From: Hirundichthys speculiger
Taxonomy: Eukaryota; Chordata; Actinopteri; Beloniformes; Exocoetidae
Reading direction: 5' to 3'
NCBI GenBank assembly: GCA_018398805.1
Contig: JAGFBZ010001926.1
Span: forward strand, 62,001-126,000
DNA length: 64,000 nucleotides
A model generated the notes under the pieces. That model was given only the letters and a program-made list of their open reading frames with translations, was not told where the DNA came from and searched no databases. Numbering within the stretch: the stretch's first letter is position 1; each line of letters starts with the position of its first letter. The position numbers and the translations under genes are program-made. Shown here one piece after another: positions 11,850 to 23,338 of this stretch.

Positions 11850-12893
11850 GAAGTAAAGTTTTTACTGAATAGTTAGAGTTTCAGGAGCGACAGCTTTTAA
11901 TTTCATATTGGCTGACTTATAACTTTGATATGTCTGCAGACTTAGACCTGATCACACATACTGTATCCCCTCATTAATATAGCTGAGTGTGTGTGTGTGC
12001 GTATGTGCATGCATAACCATGCTGAAAGTGTGGGAAAAAAAAAAAAAACTTGTGCTTAAATATGAGTTCTTGGCAAGATCACTAAAAGGCAAAAGAAAAG
12101 TTGCACAAACACATCTCTTAACCTTGAAAAAATATCAGAACCTTGCAGAAATGAGATGACACGTAACTGGAAGGGTGAAATACATTAGTGTAAGTTTGTG
12201 TTTTGTGCACCCTGTTTTGTGACAATATTCATAAAAAAGTGCAGTATTCAAGAAGACTGCATCTTGTGGTCATATAATTAGACTTTATAAGTATCAAACA
12301 CGTAAACACAATTACAACTGAATAATAGTCAATGTTCATTCGACTCAATTCATATCAGCAAACGGGGGGGAGTCATAATAGCAGAAATAAAACACTGATA
12401 AATGAGACAAAATCTGCCCAAATCCAGTCCTCCTAATTGAAAACACAACATCACAAAAAAACATTTTGTTAATGATTATTCGGGCTATTAAAAACAGAGT
12501 TCAGTGTTTAAAGAATATGGCCCTATAGGAATTGTTTTTGCCCACCCCTGACGTAAAGAGGCAAAGAATGAAATTCATATTCAATTCATTTTATTTTGCA
12601 CACCATGAAGTCACACAGCACCTTGCAGGGTAAGCAGACAAGTTCAGTGCATGCAAATAAAGTACAATTAATCCAATTATAATACAATTAAATCAAAATT
12701 TTAATCATTCATGAAGTCTACATTGGTCCAACAGGGTTTTCGGTTATCATTCCACAGCAGGGTAGCATTTATCTCTCTAAAGATTAAAATTAAATAAAAG
12801 AATACAAAAACAAAGTTGCTGTAAGATATTCTAAATGTAAATTCATTAACATTCAGAGTGAGGATGATATTTAGGTCATGGACTGGGCTCACG
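11850..12893. other. Intergenic between two convergent Siglec-like genes
   Basis: I looked here for the missing C2, membrane and tail exons of Siglec-like gene 2 on the minus strand and found none. A short GT repeat lies at about 11985-12000. Confidence 0.5.
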
Positions 12894-13789
12894 TCACATC
12901 AGAATTACGGAGGCCTCTGTCCGAGTCCCTCCAAAGTACTCGACTGAGCAGTTAACAGGCCTGTTGTAGTAAGAGTGTAGAGGAGGGAAGGTCAGGACTG
13001 ACACTGCTTCCCATTTCCATTTGTTCAGCCTCTTTGACTTCTGTTTGATGACTCCAGAGTGACTCCAGAAGAAACGGGGGGGATTAGATGGGCAAGAGTG
13101 AGAAACAGAGCAGGAAGCCGTCACTTTATCGGTCACCTCCACGGACAGGGATGGAGGATCTGGACTGCCTGCAAATTTGAAAAAAAAAATCACCAACATT
13201 ACTCATACAATAAAGAATTTATGCTTTTTTAGATTCTTTTTTATAACAGGTGAAGTGCTCAAAATGATCAAAGCAACATCTAAAATACTCACGTGAAACA
13301 TTAATGGACACTGTGTTTTCTGTAAAGGAGAAGCTTTTGTATCGCAAAATTTGGACCCTGAAGTGAAATGGGCCAACATCAGTGGTTCTGACGCCATCCA
13401 GCCGCATGGTGCAGTTGTGTGCTCTAACACTTCCCAAGATCTGGGCTCGTTTTCTGAACTCCTTTTTGACTTTCCATCTGGGAATATTGGTTGAGACAAT
13501 AGAATCCCCTCTTTTCCAAAATCCGTACCAATCCTGAGGAATTCCCCGGTCCTTGGGCCTGGGGTAGGTGTACATGCAGGGAATAACCACACATGAGCCC
13601 CTCAGAGCAGTAACTGTAGACGGTACATCAATTATCCAGCGGTTTCTGGAAGACTGGGCATCATTCACTAAAACACGGAAATAAAAATGTTTTAATCTCA
13701 AGTATGAAGTAGCACAGTTTAAACAATCACTTTGTAAATTCATACTCACGATACAAGAACAGAAGCGAAAGCCACAACTTCAGATCCAT
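12894..13789 (-). CDS. Siglec-like gene 2: truncated V-C2 protein without membrane segment
   Basis: Three minus-strand exons join in frame: 13750-13789 (signal peptide, MDLKLWLSLLFLY), 13293-13667 (V-set) and 12894-13168 (C2-set). The V domain has GSCVVIPC and DVGPFHFRVQI, keeping the sialic-acid Arg. The C2 domain has CSVSHSC, as in Siglec-like gene 1. The C2 exon runs into a TGA at 12894-12896 after VILM. In gene 1 the same point is a splice donor. A GTGACG in the last codons is a poor donor in the wrong phase. No further Ig, membrane or tail exon follows in the next 1.5 kb. It is either a secreted two-domain lectin or a gene that lost its 3' end. The coding exons themselves show no breaks. 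Confidence 0.8.
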
Positions 13790-14698
13790 GACAGATTAAA
13801 CCTAAAAGTGTAAAAATAAACATTAAGTTCATGAAACAGAAAATACTTAATGTTGGAGTTTCTTTTTTTTTTTTCTTTTTAAGTACCAACAACTCACTCA
13901 CTTAGGAATCCTTTTAATATCTGAATCACAGTGCAGTGCCAGACCTGTTCAGTATTGGGTTGTGTGCTTATAGTTGATCTTCTGCCTCTAATATTTTGTC
14001 AGTAAATGTATTTTGTGCCCCAGCTGTGACTGGCCAGTATATATAGCCACACTAGAGGCCTTGAAATTAGAAGATGTTGCAGCGTGTGGTTACTTTCTCC
14101 GTTTGTCCAGCGTTTATCGTGTTACTTTTGCTGTCCAAACAACTGAATATGAGAAAGATTACAGAACACTGAGTTCCATGAATGCACAGTGGCTACAGTT
14201 TGCCTCTCTGAAAATAAAGAAAATGGGTGATTAGAAAAAAAAGATTTTACAAAGAGGTCTTTTTGTGGATGAGAGCTATCATGCGATATAAACACAGACA
14301 TCTTTATTATGAAACAAAAAGCCCCCCCTGGTCAACCAGTGAAGCTCTGCCCACTGTGTGAGGGGATGACATAATGTGAATGATCTCACACTTCTTTATA
14401 AATCCCATTTCATCCTTATCTGGGTTCTACAAAGCATTTTTGTTCTGAAATAGTCATAGAGCACTACTGTACTATACACTATATACTGTACATCCTTGAA
14501 AGTTAATAATCCTTACCAAATGTTGCTTTGAAGTTAGTTAAATCGGTCATGCTAATAAACGGCACAACACAGTTTTTAAATTCAGAACCTTGGATATTTT
14601 TAATAGGTTACCACAACTTTTGGAGTTTTATCAAAGGGAAACAGACAACAAAATAGGCAATATCATTGACTTTTATCAGGTTTTGATACAGCCATAAA
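13790..14698. other. Intergenic upstream of Siglec-like gene 2
   Basis: It should hold the promoter and 5' UTR of the minus-strand Siglec-like gene 2. No clear TATA box was identified. Short open frames have no family resemblance. Confidence 0.4.
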
Positions 14699-14826
14699 TT
14701 TAATTTAAATCGTCATCTGATGATGGGGATGGAGAACCTGGGGTCTTCCTAGGCCCATAAGGAAAACCAGTTGGCCTCCTTTTGACAATTCCTGCACCCC
14801 ACCATCTTGCCACAGCAGCTTGGGCT
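14699..14826 (-). other. Candidate orphan terminal exon, basic then Pro/Ser/Asp-rich; not recognised
   Basis: On the minus strand an acceptor (cttattttag) is followed by an open frame of about 40 residues ending in TAA. The frame begins QAAVARWWGAG, continues KRRPTGFPYGPRK and ends in a Pro/Ser/Asp-rich stretch. The composition looks protein-like rather than random. No partner exon or poly(A) signal was found, so it may be a relic exon. Function unknown. Confidence 0.3.
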
Positions 14827-14877
14827 AAAATAAGAAGAATCTAACAATTAACTATTGCAATATAACCTTTTGAAGTA

Positions 14878-16060
14878 CAGTGCCTTGCGAAAGTATTCGG
14901 CTCCCTTGAACTTTTCAACCTTTTGCCATATTTCAGGCTCCAAACATAAAGATATAAAATTTCAATTTTTTGTCAAGAATCAACAACAAGTGTGACACAA
15001 TCATGAAATGGAACAAAATTATTGGATATTTTAAACTTTTTTAACAAATAAAAAACTGAAAAGTGGGGCATGTAATATTATTGGTCCCCTTTACTTTCAG
15101 CGCAGCAAACTGACTCCAGAGGTTCAGTGAGGATCTCTGAATGATCCAATGTTTTTCTAAATGACTGATGATGATCAATAGAATCCACCTGTGTGTAATG
15201 AAGTCTCTGTATAAATGCAGCTGGTCTGTGATAGTCTCAGGGTTCTGTTTAAAGCACAGAGAGCATCATGAAGACCAAGGAACACACCAGGCAGGTCCCA
15301 GATACTGTTGTGGAGAAGTTTAAAGCTGGATGTGGATACAAAAAGATTTCCCAAGCTTTAAACATCTCAAGGAGCACTGAGCAAGCAATCATATTGAAAT
15401 GGAAGGAGTATCAGACCACTGCAAATCTACCAACACCTGGCGGTCCCTCTAAGCTTTCATCTCGAACAAGGAGAAGACTGATCAGAGATGCAGCCAAGAG
15501 GCCCATGATCACTCTGGATGAACTGATCTACAGCTGAGGTGGAAGAGTCTGTCCAGAGGACAACAATCAGTCGTACAATTAACAAATCTGGTCTTTATGG
15601 AAGAGTGGCAAGAAGAAAGCCATTTCTCAAAGATATCCATAAAAAGTCTTGTTTAAGGTTTGCCACAAGCCACCTGGGAGACAAACCAAACATGTGGAAG
15701 AAGGTGCTCTGGTCAGATGAAACCAAAATCAAACTTTTTGGTCACAATGTAAAACAATATGTTTGGTGTAAAAACAACACAGCTGATCACCCTGAACACA
15801 CCATCCCCACTGCCAAACATGGTGGTGGCAGCATCATGGTTTGGGCCTGCTTTTCTTCAGCAGGGACAGAGGAAGATGGTTAAAATTGATGGGAAGATGG
15901 ATGGAGCAATGAATTCAGAATTATACCAGTGACTTTTAAAGGAACATGACAAAGTATCTGTTTAAGAGCTGAATCTCAAGAAATGGGTCAGGCAGCACAA
16001 TAAACTCAAAATCCCCAACAGATCCAACAGATAATCCAACAGATATGCTGTGGAAGCTGA
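14878..16060 (+). mobile_element. Broken Tc1-like transposon with split transposase
   Basis: The left end 'cagtgccttgcgaaagtatt' follows a TA target. The transposase starts at 15268 (MKTKEHTRQVPDTVVEKF), with an HTH part (GYKKISQALNISRST). A stop at 15535-15537 and a frame change break it. The second frame (15539-15883) holds GLYGRVARRKPF, the DDE-domain LWSDETKIKLFG (the first catalytic Asp) and GGGSIMVWACF. The 3' third, including the last acidic catalytic residue, is eroded and no right inverted repeat was seen. It is an inactive copy. Confidence 0.88.
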
Positions 16061-16494
16061 GGAGCTTATAGGCAAAGAAACTCAACAGCATCCCATAGTT
16101 GAAGCTGTTCTGCATGTATGGATAGAAAAAAAACCTTTTTCAAGCTGATATTCAACAACGAAGAACAGGCTGAATGACAAACAACTAGCAGGGAAGTAAA
16201 GAAAGGCAGGACAGGATGCAGACACAGAAGCAGGTGGCACAATTAGAGAAAGCAAGATACAGGTGACAATGAGGAAAGATGACAGGAGGCAGAAAGAGAA
16301 AAAAATAACTGAAAATAGAAACTGGCCAAACAAACACAGAAAGAAAACCAAACAAAAAAAACCCTGAAAACTCAGGAATGTGGCTCTATTAAATTAATAT
16401 AATAAAGTTAAAACAACCCTAGGTTTATTATTAGATGAACTTGAACCTCAATTTGGAAAGACCTTTTGATACGTTTGCTATCTGATACCTGACC
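16061..16494. other. Purine-rich intergenic stretch, no gene
   Basis: A GAAA/AGAC-rich plus strand. The open frame on the opposite strand is a low-complexity by-product. Confidence 0.5.
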
Positions 16495-16800
16495 TTAGTT
16501 CTCCTGTGCGTATGAGTGAGAGTCATTGTGTCCTTCATCAGCTCTTTGATAGTCTGATCCAACATAACACCTGAAACCCTGATTCTGCAAGAGAAGACTA
16601 AATTCACCTACAGAGAAACACCAAGACACAGACATGAAACAGGCAGTGATGGGTGTAGTGTGTGTCGTATGGTGACGCATGCAGTATCTGTGTGGTATAT
16701 GTAAATGAAACTGTTGTGATTTGCGTTGTGATGCTTCATCCAACTCCTCCTTACCCACAACAGAGCCCAATTATCCCAGCAGTCACATATAAAGCAGTGG
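16495..16800. repeat. Diverged copy of a dispersed repeat also present upstream of GPCR copy 2
   Basis: The block around 16560-16770 ('cctgaaaccctgattctgc', 'gatttgcgttgtgatgc', 'atccaactcctccttaccc') resembles 55870-56070 ('ttgaacctaagactgactc', 'gtttgtgttgtgatgttgg', 'atgcaactccactatcc') in the same order. It is an old dispersed repeat family, shared by eye. Confidence 0.5.
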
Positions 16801-16844
16801 GTTAAAAATGGAAATTGCTGTTAACACTTAGGCTAGTCCTCGAG

Positions 16845-17035
16845 GGACACTGTCCTGCAAGTCTTAGATGCTTCCCTTCCTCAGCACACCTGATTCATAA
16901 TAAATGGGTTGTTAACAGACTTGAGCAGACCTGAATGACAAGCTGATGGAGGTCCATTCAGTTAGAATCAGGTGTGTTGTGTCAGGGAAACATCTAAGAC
17001 ATCCGGGACTGAGTTTGGACACCCCTGACTTAGGG
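16845..17035. mobile_element. MITE-like element with imperfect inverted ends
   Basis: It starts 'ctcgagggacactgtcctgc' then 'cttagatg', and ends 'catctaagacatccgggac' then 'tttggacacccctga'. These are inverse-like ends of a common fish non-autonomous element. A partial relative lies at 17395-17450 ('tcctcaagggccgctgtcc'). Confidence 0.6.
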
Positions 17036-19380
17036 TAATCAATGTACATCAAACTAAACTGCTGTTTAAACCTTGGATAATTTCAGTAATGAGGATAGAG
17101 TCCCTACGGACAAACAAGCATATTTTTAACTTTGGTTTAAAGAAGTCGTAGAGAAACAACTGCTTATGCAGACGTCTCCGTCTGGTCGCTGTCACCTTGT
17201 TTAAGTCTGTAAAGGTGACTACAGATCGCTCCTGTCAATAAATGCTAAAGTAGCAGAGTTCGTGGTATCTGCTCCTACAGAATTGGATCAGTATTTAAAT
17301 ATTACTGAAAAAAAAGGCAAGTGTTAAAAGCAGAAAGGACAAACTCACATTTTTGAGTCTGGTCAAAGGTTATTGGTTTATTAACCCTCAGCTAGGCGTC
17401 TTCAACTCCAGTCCTCAAGGGCCGCTGTCCTGCATGTCTTAGATGTAATTCTCTGTACATTCAGTGCATACAGAAGAATCAAAAAAAAAATTCTCTTCTC
17501 TATCTCTCCGTGTGAGATATAAAATAAACCCCCTAGAAAAAAAGATCAATAAATATGATATGAAAAATCAACCGCTGCAAATGTTTATTCCACTGTCTCT
17601 CTAAACTAGCGTTTATAGGGTTGCTTTAACCGTGGAATGCTCCTTTAAATGAAATCCTTGTTCATTTTGTAAACATCAGTGATATATATATATTTATAAT
17701 CTAAACCTCCTTTTCAGATTATCAGATGCATCTGAGGTTTATACCCTGGACAGCTCACCAAGCACAGGGCTTTTGGAAACTTAAGTAACATTGAAGTTTG
17801 TAATCAGAAATATAATCTTATAATCTAAAGAGTATTTTACAAAATCGGATAAAAGTGATATATTTACATTTGCATGACACTGCCTTCTTTCTATGTCCCA
17901 TCAACTTTGGGAAAACAACACACTCTTGACCACAATGATAAACCAGCGTAAATATGTTGGACACTGTAACAGCCGAGGTCAAGACAGCTCTACTGCTCAG
18001 CAGAATCTTATCAGCGCCCAGCACACACACAGGAGCTGAGTTACAAACTGAGGGAGACTAGAAAATGTGCCAATTCATTTATCGCTAAACTAAGCTGATG
18101 ATACATAGCTTGGCATGCCTCCTTCCAGTCATTTAGATAAGATAAAGAAATTAAGCAGAAAACAGAAGTTTGGTGATGCATTCTTGTGCTGTTGTGACAA
18201 AGATGTAAAATGAAAGAACATGTTTGATAGATTTCTATATCTATCTATATCCCAGATACGTGACACTAACTGACCACCAGGTTTATCTATCAGTTTATAA
18301 CACGTAGAAATAAAAGCCAGAAAAAAAAAAAATCCTGTTGTACCATTCTTCATATTACATTCTTGAATACATTTATCATATTATGCAATGGCTTTGAGAG
18401 AAGTAATGCTGAATCATTTATCAACTCTCAAGGTCAAAAAACAAATTCCTTCCTTCCAGCTCATCACATAGTTCCTTGTACTCCACTGTCACTGTCCTGT
18501 ACCTAAGTTAATATGTGTCCGATTTTCTAAGATGGTAGCATTTTCCAGGGCTGTTTCACGGTCAAACAATGCTCACATGCACAGGCGTGGACTGAAACCA
18601 CTGAATGGATGAAATGGAATCAGAGGGGAAATGATCAGTTCTCTCATCAAAATTGCTTTCTGATTTTATATGAGATGGGAATAAGAGGTTTAAGCCATCT
18701 TTGACAAAATATAATTTAAATGAAAAACTTAAAAATAATAAAATTTCTTGTCCATAAATCTCTTTTCTTTTTTAGTTTAAATGTTCTTCTTTGTGTCTCT
18801 TGTCTTCTTCTGTCTTAACTCACCAAGGAAGAACTGCCTGCCGTCAAACATAATGACACGCTGATTTTGTTCCACATTTATTGATCCAGTGACAAAAATG
18901 ATCAGGGGTGTCAGAACTCCTGGTCTAAAGGTGGTCAGATACATGTCAAGGTATCTGTTGTCATGTTTACTTTGGATGTGAAGAACAGTTGTGTTTGGTT
19001 TTGCTGTGTAAAATATGGACCGTAAATCAGGTCTTCAGATACATTTTAACATAATGGAGCTTTTATGTTCGTTTAACTGCCTAATCAAGGAGACAGTACT
19101 TTTCAGATCTGATTCACTCCAATCAAACAACCCCAGACTGCTATTTAAGACTCTTTACCTCCTGGTTAATACCAGATGCTAACTGAGAATCATTTTTATT
19201 GTATTTTAATGATAAGGTGGAGTCAGTCTGAGCCTCGATTAGACCCAGTATCTCTTTTACTGAGGCCTTTTATTCCCATTAGGACATTTTAAGTTAGTTT
19301 TATCCAATATTTTTATCTGACCTCTTAGATGTGGTTTCTCATACAAGAGCGTCGTCCAGCCCTTTCGGTGTGATCCCAAC
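17036..19380. other. Intergenic, no gene seen
   Basis: AT-rich sequence with a partial MITE end at about 17395-17450. No coding exon was recognised on either strand. Confidence 0.5.
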
Positions 19381-19399
19381 TAGGTTTTTAAGAGATTGA

Positions 19400-19900
19400 A
19401 TCATTTTTAACGGCTCTCTGGTCTCTGGCTGTGTCCCTGATTATGTTGGCGTGTGTGACCCCTCTTTTTAAAAAAAAAAAACCTGGCCTTGATCCCCTTG
19501 CACATCATAATTTTAGACTTGTTTCTAAACTAACATTTATGTCAAAAAGATTTTTAGAGAAAATAGTCTCCTCACAGTTTTTAGCAGCTCTGGAAGAGAA
19601 TGACATTCTTGAAAAATTTCAGTCGGGTTTCTGGAAGCACCACAGCCCTGAAGGTGCTCAAAGTAACTATTAGTTACTAATGTCGATAGCAGAGCACAGT
19701 CAGTCCAGTTACTTCTGGACCTCAGTGCAGCATTTGACACTACTGATCATAGGAAATCTTTCGAGGCACTGGGTGGGTGTGTCAGGTTATTCTCCTCATG
19801 TCCCACTAACTGAAAGTTCTGTGTCGCAGCAAACAAACATACGTCTTCCTTCTCTAAAGTTAGTACTTGTAGTGAGAAGGACCACGGGAGGATGAGCCTT
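19400..19900 (+). mobile_element. L2-like LINE reverse transcriptase fragment, decayed
   Basis: The plus-strand frames contain LFKKKKPGLDPLAHHNFR, then FLEKIVSSQFLAALEEN and FQSGFWKHH, then [13 protein letters not shown] in another frame. These match the early reverse-transcriptase blocks of fish L2-clade LINEs. Frameshifts and stops break it, and the catalytic part is missing. Confidence 0.75.
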
Positions 19901-20179
19901 ATCTGGCTTTCTCAAAGTTTAGGAGATCAAAGCACGGATATGAACATTTTTGAGTGTGCTTGTCACACTATTTTGCAGAATTCAAAAAAAAAAAACAAAA
20001 AAAAAAAAACAAGGTTTTGACCCGAATATAACCGGGATATAACATCCAGACTTCAGGGGACACATTTTATTCATATGTTGAATTTAAATCATAAAGAATC
20101 CTTCAAAAAAAAATGCAATTTTCTCTTAAAATCTATAACTTATAATTTTAAAATAAAACATCTCTGAGTTACTGACAGC

Positions 20180-20560
20180 TTTTTTTTTTTAACACTTCTC
20201 AAAGCAGAACTGTTCCTATTTGAAGAAACTGTGAACTCTTGAACTGTTTTTTTTTAAATTATTCTTATTTCTGCAACCTCACAGTGTTCAAAATGCTTGT
20301 CGAGTGCATACAAGTACTAAACTTCACATAGCTGTAGAGGTGGACCAGAAACACCAGTCAGTTTCTCCAACAGAACTATAGAACTCACTACAATCACTAT
20401 TATGTTCAAATTCTGTGCTTGTCAGAAGAAGCTGAAAAATAACTTTTGTTCGGCAGTTTTGTTCAGGTGTTGACAGATCTCTATTAGCTGCATCATTTGA
20501 ACTTAATACTCTTCATGCAATTTAGCGAGGAGGCGATTCTTGATTCTTGAATTTGAACAG
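20180..20560. repeat. Diverged duplicate of sequence upstream of Siglec-like gene 3
   Basis: 'ttttaacacttctcaaagca' followed by 'atttgaagaaactgtgaactc' at 20190-20240 matches 27600-27650. 'ttatgttcaa' and 'gtgttgacag' at 20400-20475 match 28230-28310 in the same order. It looks like an old local duplication of the Siglec-like 5' flank. Confidence 0.55.
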
Positions 20561-21599
20561 GGATATTTTAGAAAACAGACTATGACTATAACTTGTCATA
20601 CATTGCAACCTCATCAAACTACAGTGACTACTTTAACTGCATTTGTAAGGTGGAAGCGCCCAAACTTGCATCAGCCAGGATAAGTGTGTTGTAATCTCAG
20701 ATGCTCAAGCACTGTTTATTCTGTTTAACAGATGAAAAGGTTCATATTTTATCAAGAATAATCTTAATACAATGCTGTGTCAACCATAGCATTTTTGGGT
20801 GTTCCAATTTAAGGGCAAAAGACTAGTGACGATCCTCAGTGCTCCATCAGTGTATAGTTATTATTTCTTTTTTCTTCTGAAATTATCGTGACACATTGTC
20901 AGTTTGGGCTTTATCATATTTTAAAATTATCTGTCTCATTTTAGTCAGTGTTTCATCCACTTCATATTTCATTTTGAATAGTATTTTGTCCCTACTCATT
21001 TCTGTCACTTTTTATTCCTTTCTTTGCTTCAAATGGTTTTTTTGTGTTGAGTTAATAGCAGGAGCAGTTTTCTGAAGGACAGCACTGAGGCACTAATTGT
21101 AACAGCACAAGAACAGCTCCTGAGCTCAACAGAGGACTGAGACACACTGTCAGTCGCTGCTGTTTTTGCAGTCCTTATATTCTGCGTCAGCTGGCTCTCA
21201 CCATGAAGTTTGTTGGACACTCAATTTTGAGCAGATGAAAGAGTCACTCTTGCAATCTTCTGGCTTCAAAGTGTCACATTTAAGTGAAAACAACTAAGAC
21301 AACACTGTCTTTGTTCATAGAGGTGCGTCTTGTTAAAGCTTTAAAACTTTAAATCATATAACTGCCCAAGTGAATTAGCGCTCCATTTAAGATTTTAAAC
21401 GATTTACAGTACCAGTGAAATTTAGGCGTAGTTAAGCACTTGCTTTGAATGAGCAGTCGTGTCCAATGTTTTAACTGTTAGTGTTTACACCCATCCGTTC
21501 ACAAGGGTATCACTGATGTCATTTTAACTTAAGATTCACAGTCTTCATATACCTTTTGTATAAACCTGAAAATTTAGCAAGCAGCTTTTCTTGACCTTC

Positions 21600-21810
21600 A
21601 ACTTAGGGGCCACCACAGCAGATCAGTGCTCAACATATTGATTTGGCATAGATTTTTACAACAGACGCCCTTCATCCGCTATGAGAACCATGATCTCTTA
21701 GACGCTGGATCGTTGGGGGTAATGTGGGATTCAGTGTCCTGCCCAGGGACACTTTGGCAAGTCACACGGCCGGGGATCAACCGGCAACCTTCCGGTTGGT
21801 GGTCCTAATT
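21600..21810. repeat. Dispersed fish repeat (SINE-like)
   Basis: The phrases 'gtgtcctgcccagggacac' and 'ggggatcaaccggcaacct' then 'ccggttggtggtcctaa' match a very common teleost dispersed repeat. No coding content. Confidence 0.6.
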
Positions 21811-23043
21811 CAGAGTTACCCCTCAAGCTCTTTTTTTTTTTTTTTTACTTCACTTTACAATTTTTGAGTCAAAAGGCTGGGTGTCAATGATCAGCAGGCA
21901 CATCAAACATGCTTTACTTATTCAGCTTCACTGATCTTTGCAAAGAAAGTTGAGATACTACATTTTTGTTAACACTTTGAAATGTTGCTATTCCTTCTCA
22001 CAACACTTAAAGGCATTCTGGCATGGAACCAAGTGATGAAACATTTTAGTTGTTTTTCCCCATTTTTCCTGCAAATGCATCTTCACATGAGCAACTTAAC
22101 AAAGTGATGTGGAATTTTTCATTTCAAAATTCTCCCCTCATTCTCCATTGGGATAGGACTGCAGGCAGGCCAGGCCAGTATTTGTACCCCCTTCTTCATC
22201 AGGTCTGTAATGTGTGTAAAATATCATTTTGCATTGTCTTGTTAAAAAATGGATGAACATCCGTGGAAAAGATGTGGTCTTGAAGACCTTTGCCAGTGGG
22301 CCTGATACAACTCCATATCATAGACCCTGACTTTTGGACGTGTGGATAACGGTCTGGGTTGACTCTCTTTGCCTTTAGTGCAGATGCCCATTTCTTCCAA
22401 AAAATATTAGGAATACTGACTTATTTCACCAAAACACAAGTTTCCACTATGTGATGACCCATTCCAGATGCCTTCAAGCCAAGAGATGTCAATACCGCCT
22501 CTGAACAAGGTTAACGTACAACTTCCTTTTTTTGCACAGCAAAGCTTTAAGGTGCATTTGTGATGATAGCTTTATACTTTGGCGTTTGACAAAGGTCTTC
22601 CAAAGTAATACTTTGTTCTTGTGGTTATATCAGCTGTTAACGGTTCTTGATGAAGTGCCATTTGAGGAAGAGATCACAGATTTCCAGCTCAGGCTTTCTC
22701 TTTGAACACTGAAATGCTCTGCACCTTCCTTGGAAGATTTCCTGCAAGGTGGAAGGAGAAACATGCACATCCCTTCCAATTTTCAGTGAGGAACATTACT
22801 TTACAGCATTTCAGTGACTTTGTTATGGATTTGTCAACAGACTAGAAATCCATCCTTTGTTCCTTAAAGGCTCAGCTGTTCAAAGATACTGTTTTTGAAC
22901 CAAATCGTCATGTCTTGGTCTTGGTCTTATGTGTCTTATGTCTTGGCCTCACACTTTCCAGAAATGAGAAAAAGAAAACACGATAAAATAAATGAGGATG
23001 TTTATTTTTAGGTTTACATAGATGCACTGTTCGTCATCACTGC

Positions 23044-23172
23044 TGCTCAGGAAATGAAAGGCCTATGTAGCCTGTTCCTGGTTCCTTTGCCTATTTCTGA
23101 AGTTTTTCTTGCTACATGGAAACATTTTCCAGAGATTTCAGAGCAAATGACTTGCACAGGAAACAGATAGGA
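23044..23172 (+). pseudogene. Dead copy of TBC gene exon 7
   Basis: The sequence aligns by eye with real exon 7 (35954-36100). 'tttttcttgctacatgg' is shared exactly, flanked by matching 'gctcagg-aatgaa', 'gatttcag' and 'ttgcacaggaaa'. Small deletions shift the frame, and the part coding DSEVDTFW is lost. It lacks neighbouring coding exons. Confidence 0.7.
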
Positions 23173-23338
23173 GAAGCAAAAAGAAGTTTTTACAAGAAAG
23201 ACGAGTGAAATAAGTGCATGGTCATCATTGTTTCTGCAGATTCATCCCTGTATGACTGTCAGAGTTTTTGGCAATGTTGCTTTCCTGTGTTGTCTCAGTT
23301 ACCCCAGAGCTCAAAGTAATGTTGTTGTTTTTTTACCC

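Larger units (their letters stand above)
21140..23320 (+). repeat. Decayed segmental duplicate of the TBC gene introns 5-7
   Basis: Blocks follow the order of the TBC gene. 21225-21540 resembles intron 5 (34250-34560): 'tgagcagatgaaagagtcact' against 'tgagtggatgaaagatttact'. 22200-22470 resembles intron 6 (35200-35370): 'cccatttcttccaaaaaa' then 'ctatgtgatg'. 23044-23172 resembles exon 7, and 23270-23315 resembles the start of intron 7. Exon 6 was not found, its place being taken by another repeat. Some shared parts could be a transposon family, but the exon 7 match cannot be. Confidence 0.65.

Noticed and set aside
14013..14234. A 73-codon plus-strand frame upstream of Siglec-like gene 2
   Set aside because: No splice support or recognisable motif, and it lies in the expected 5' flank of the minus-strand gene.
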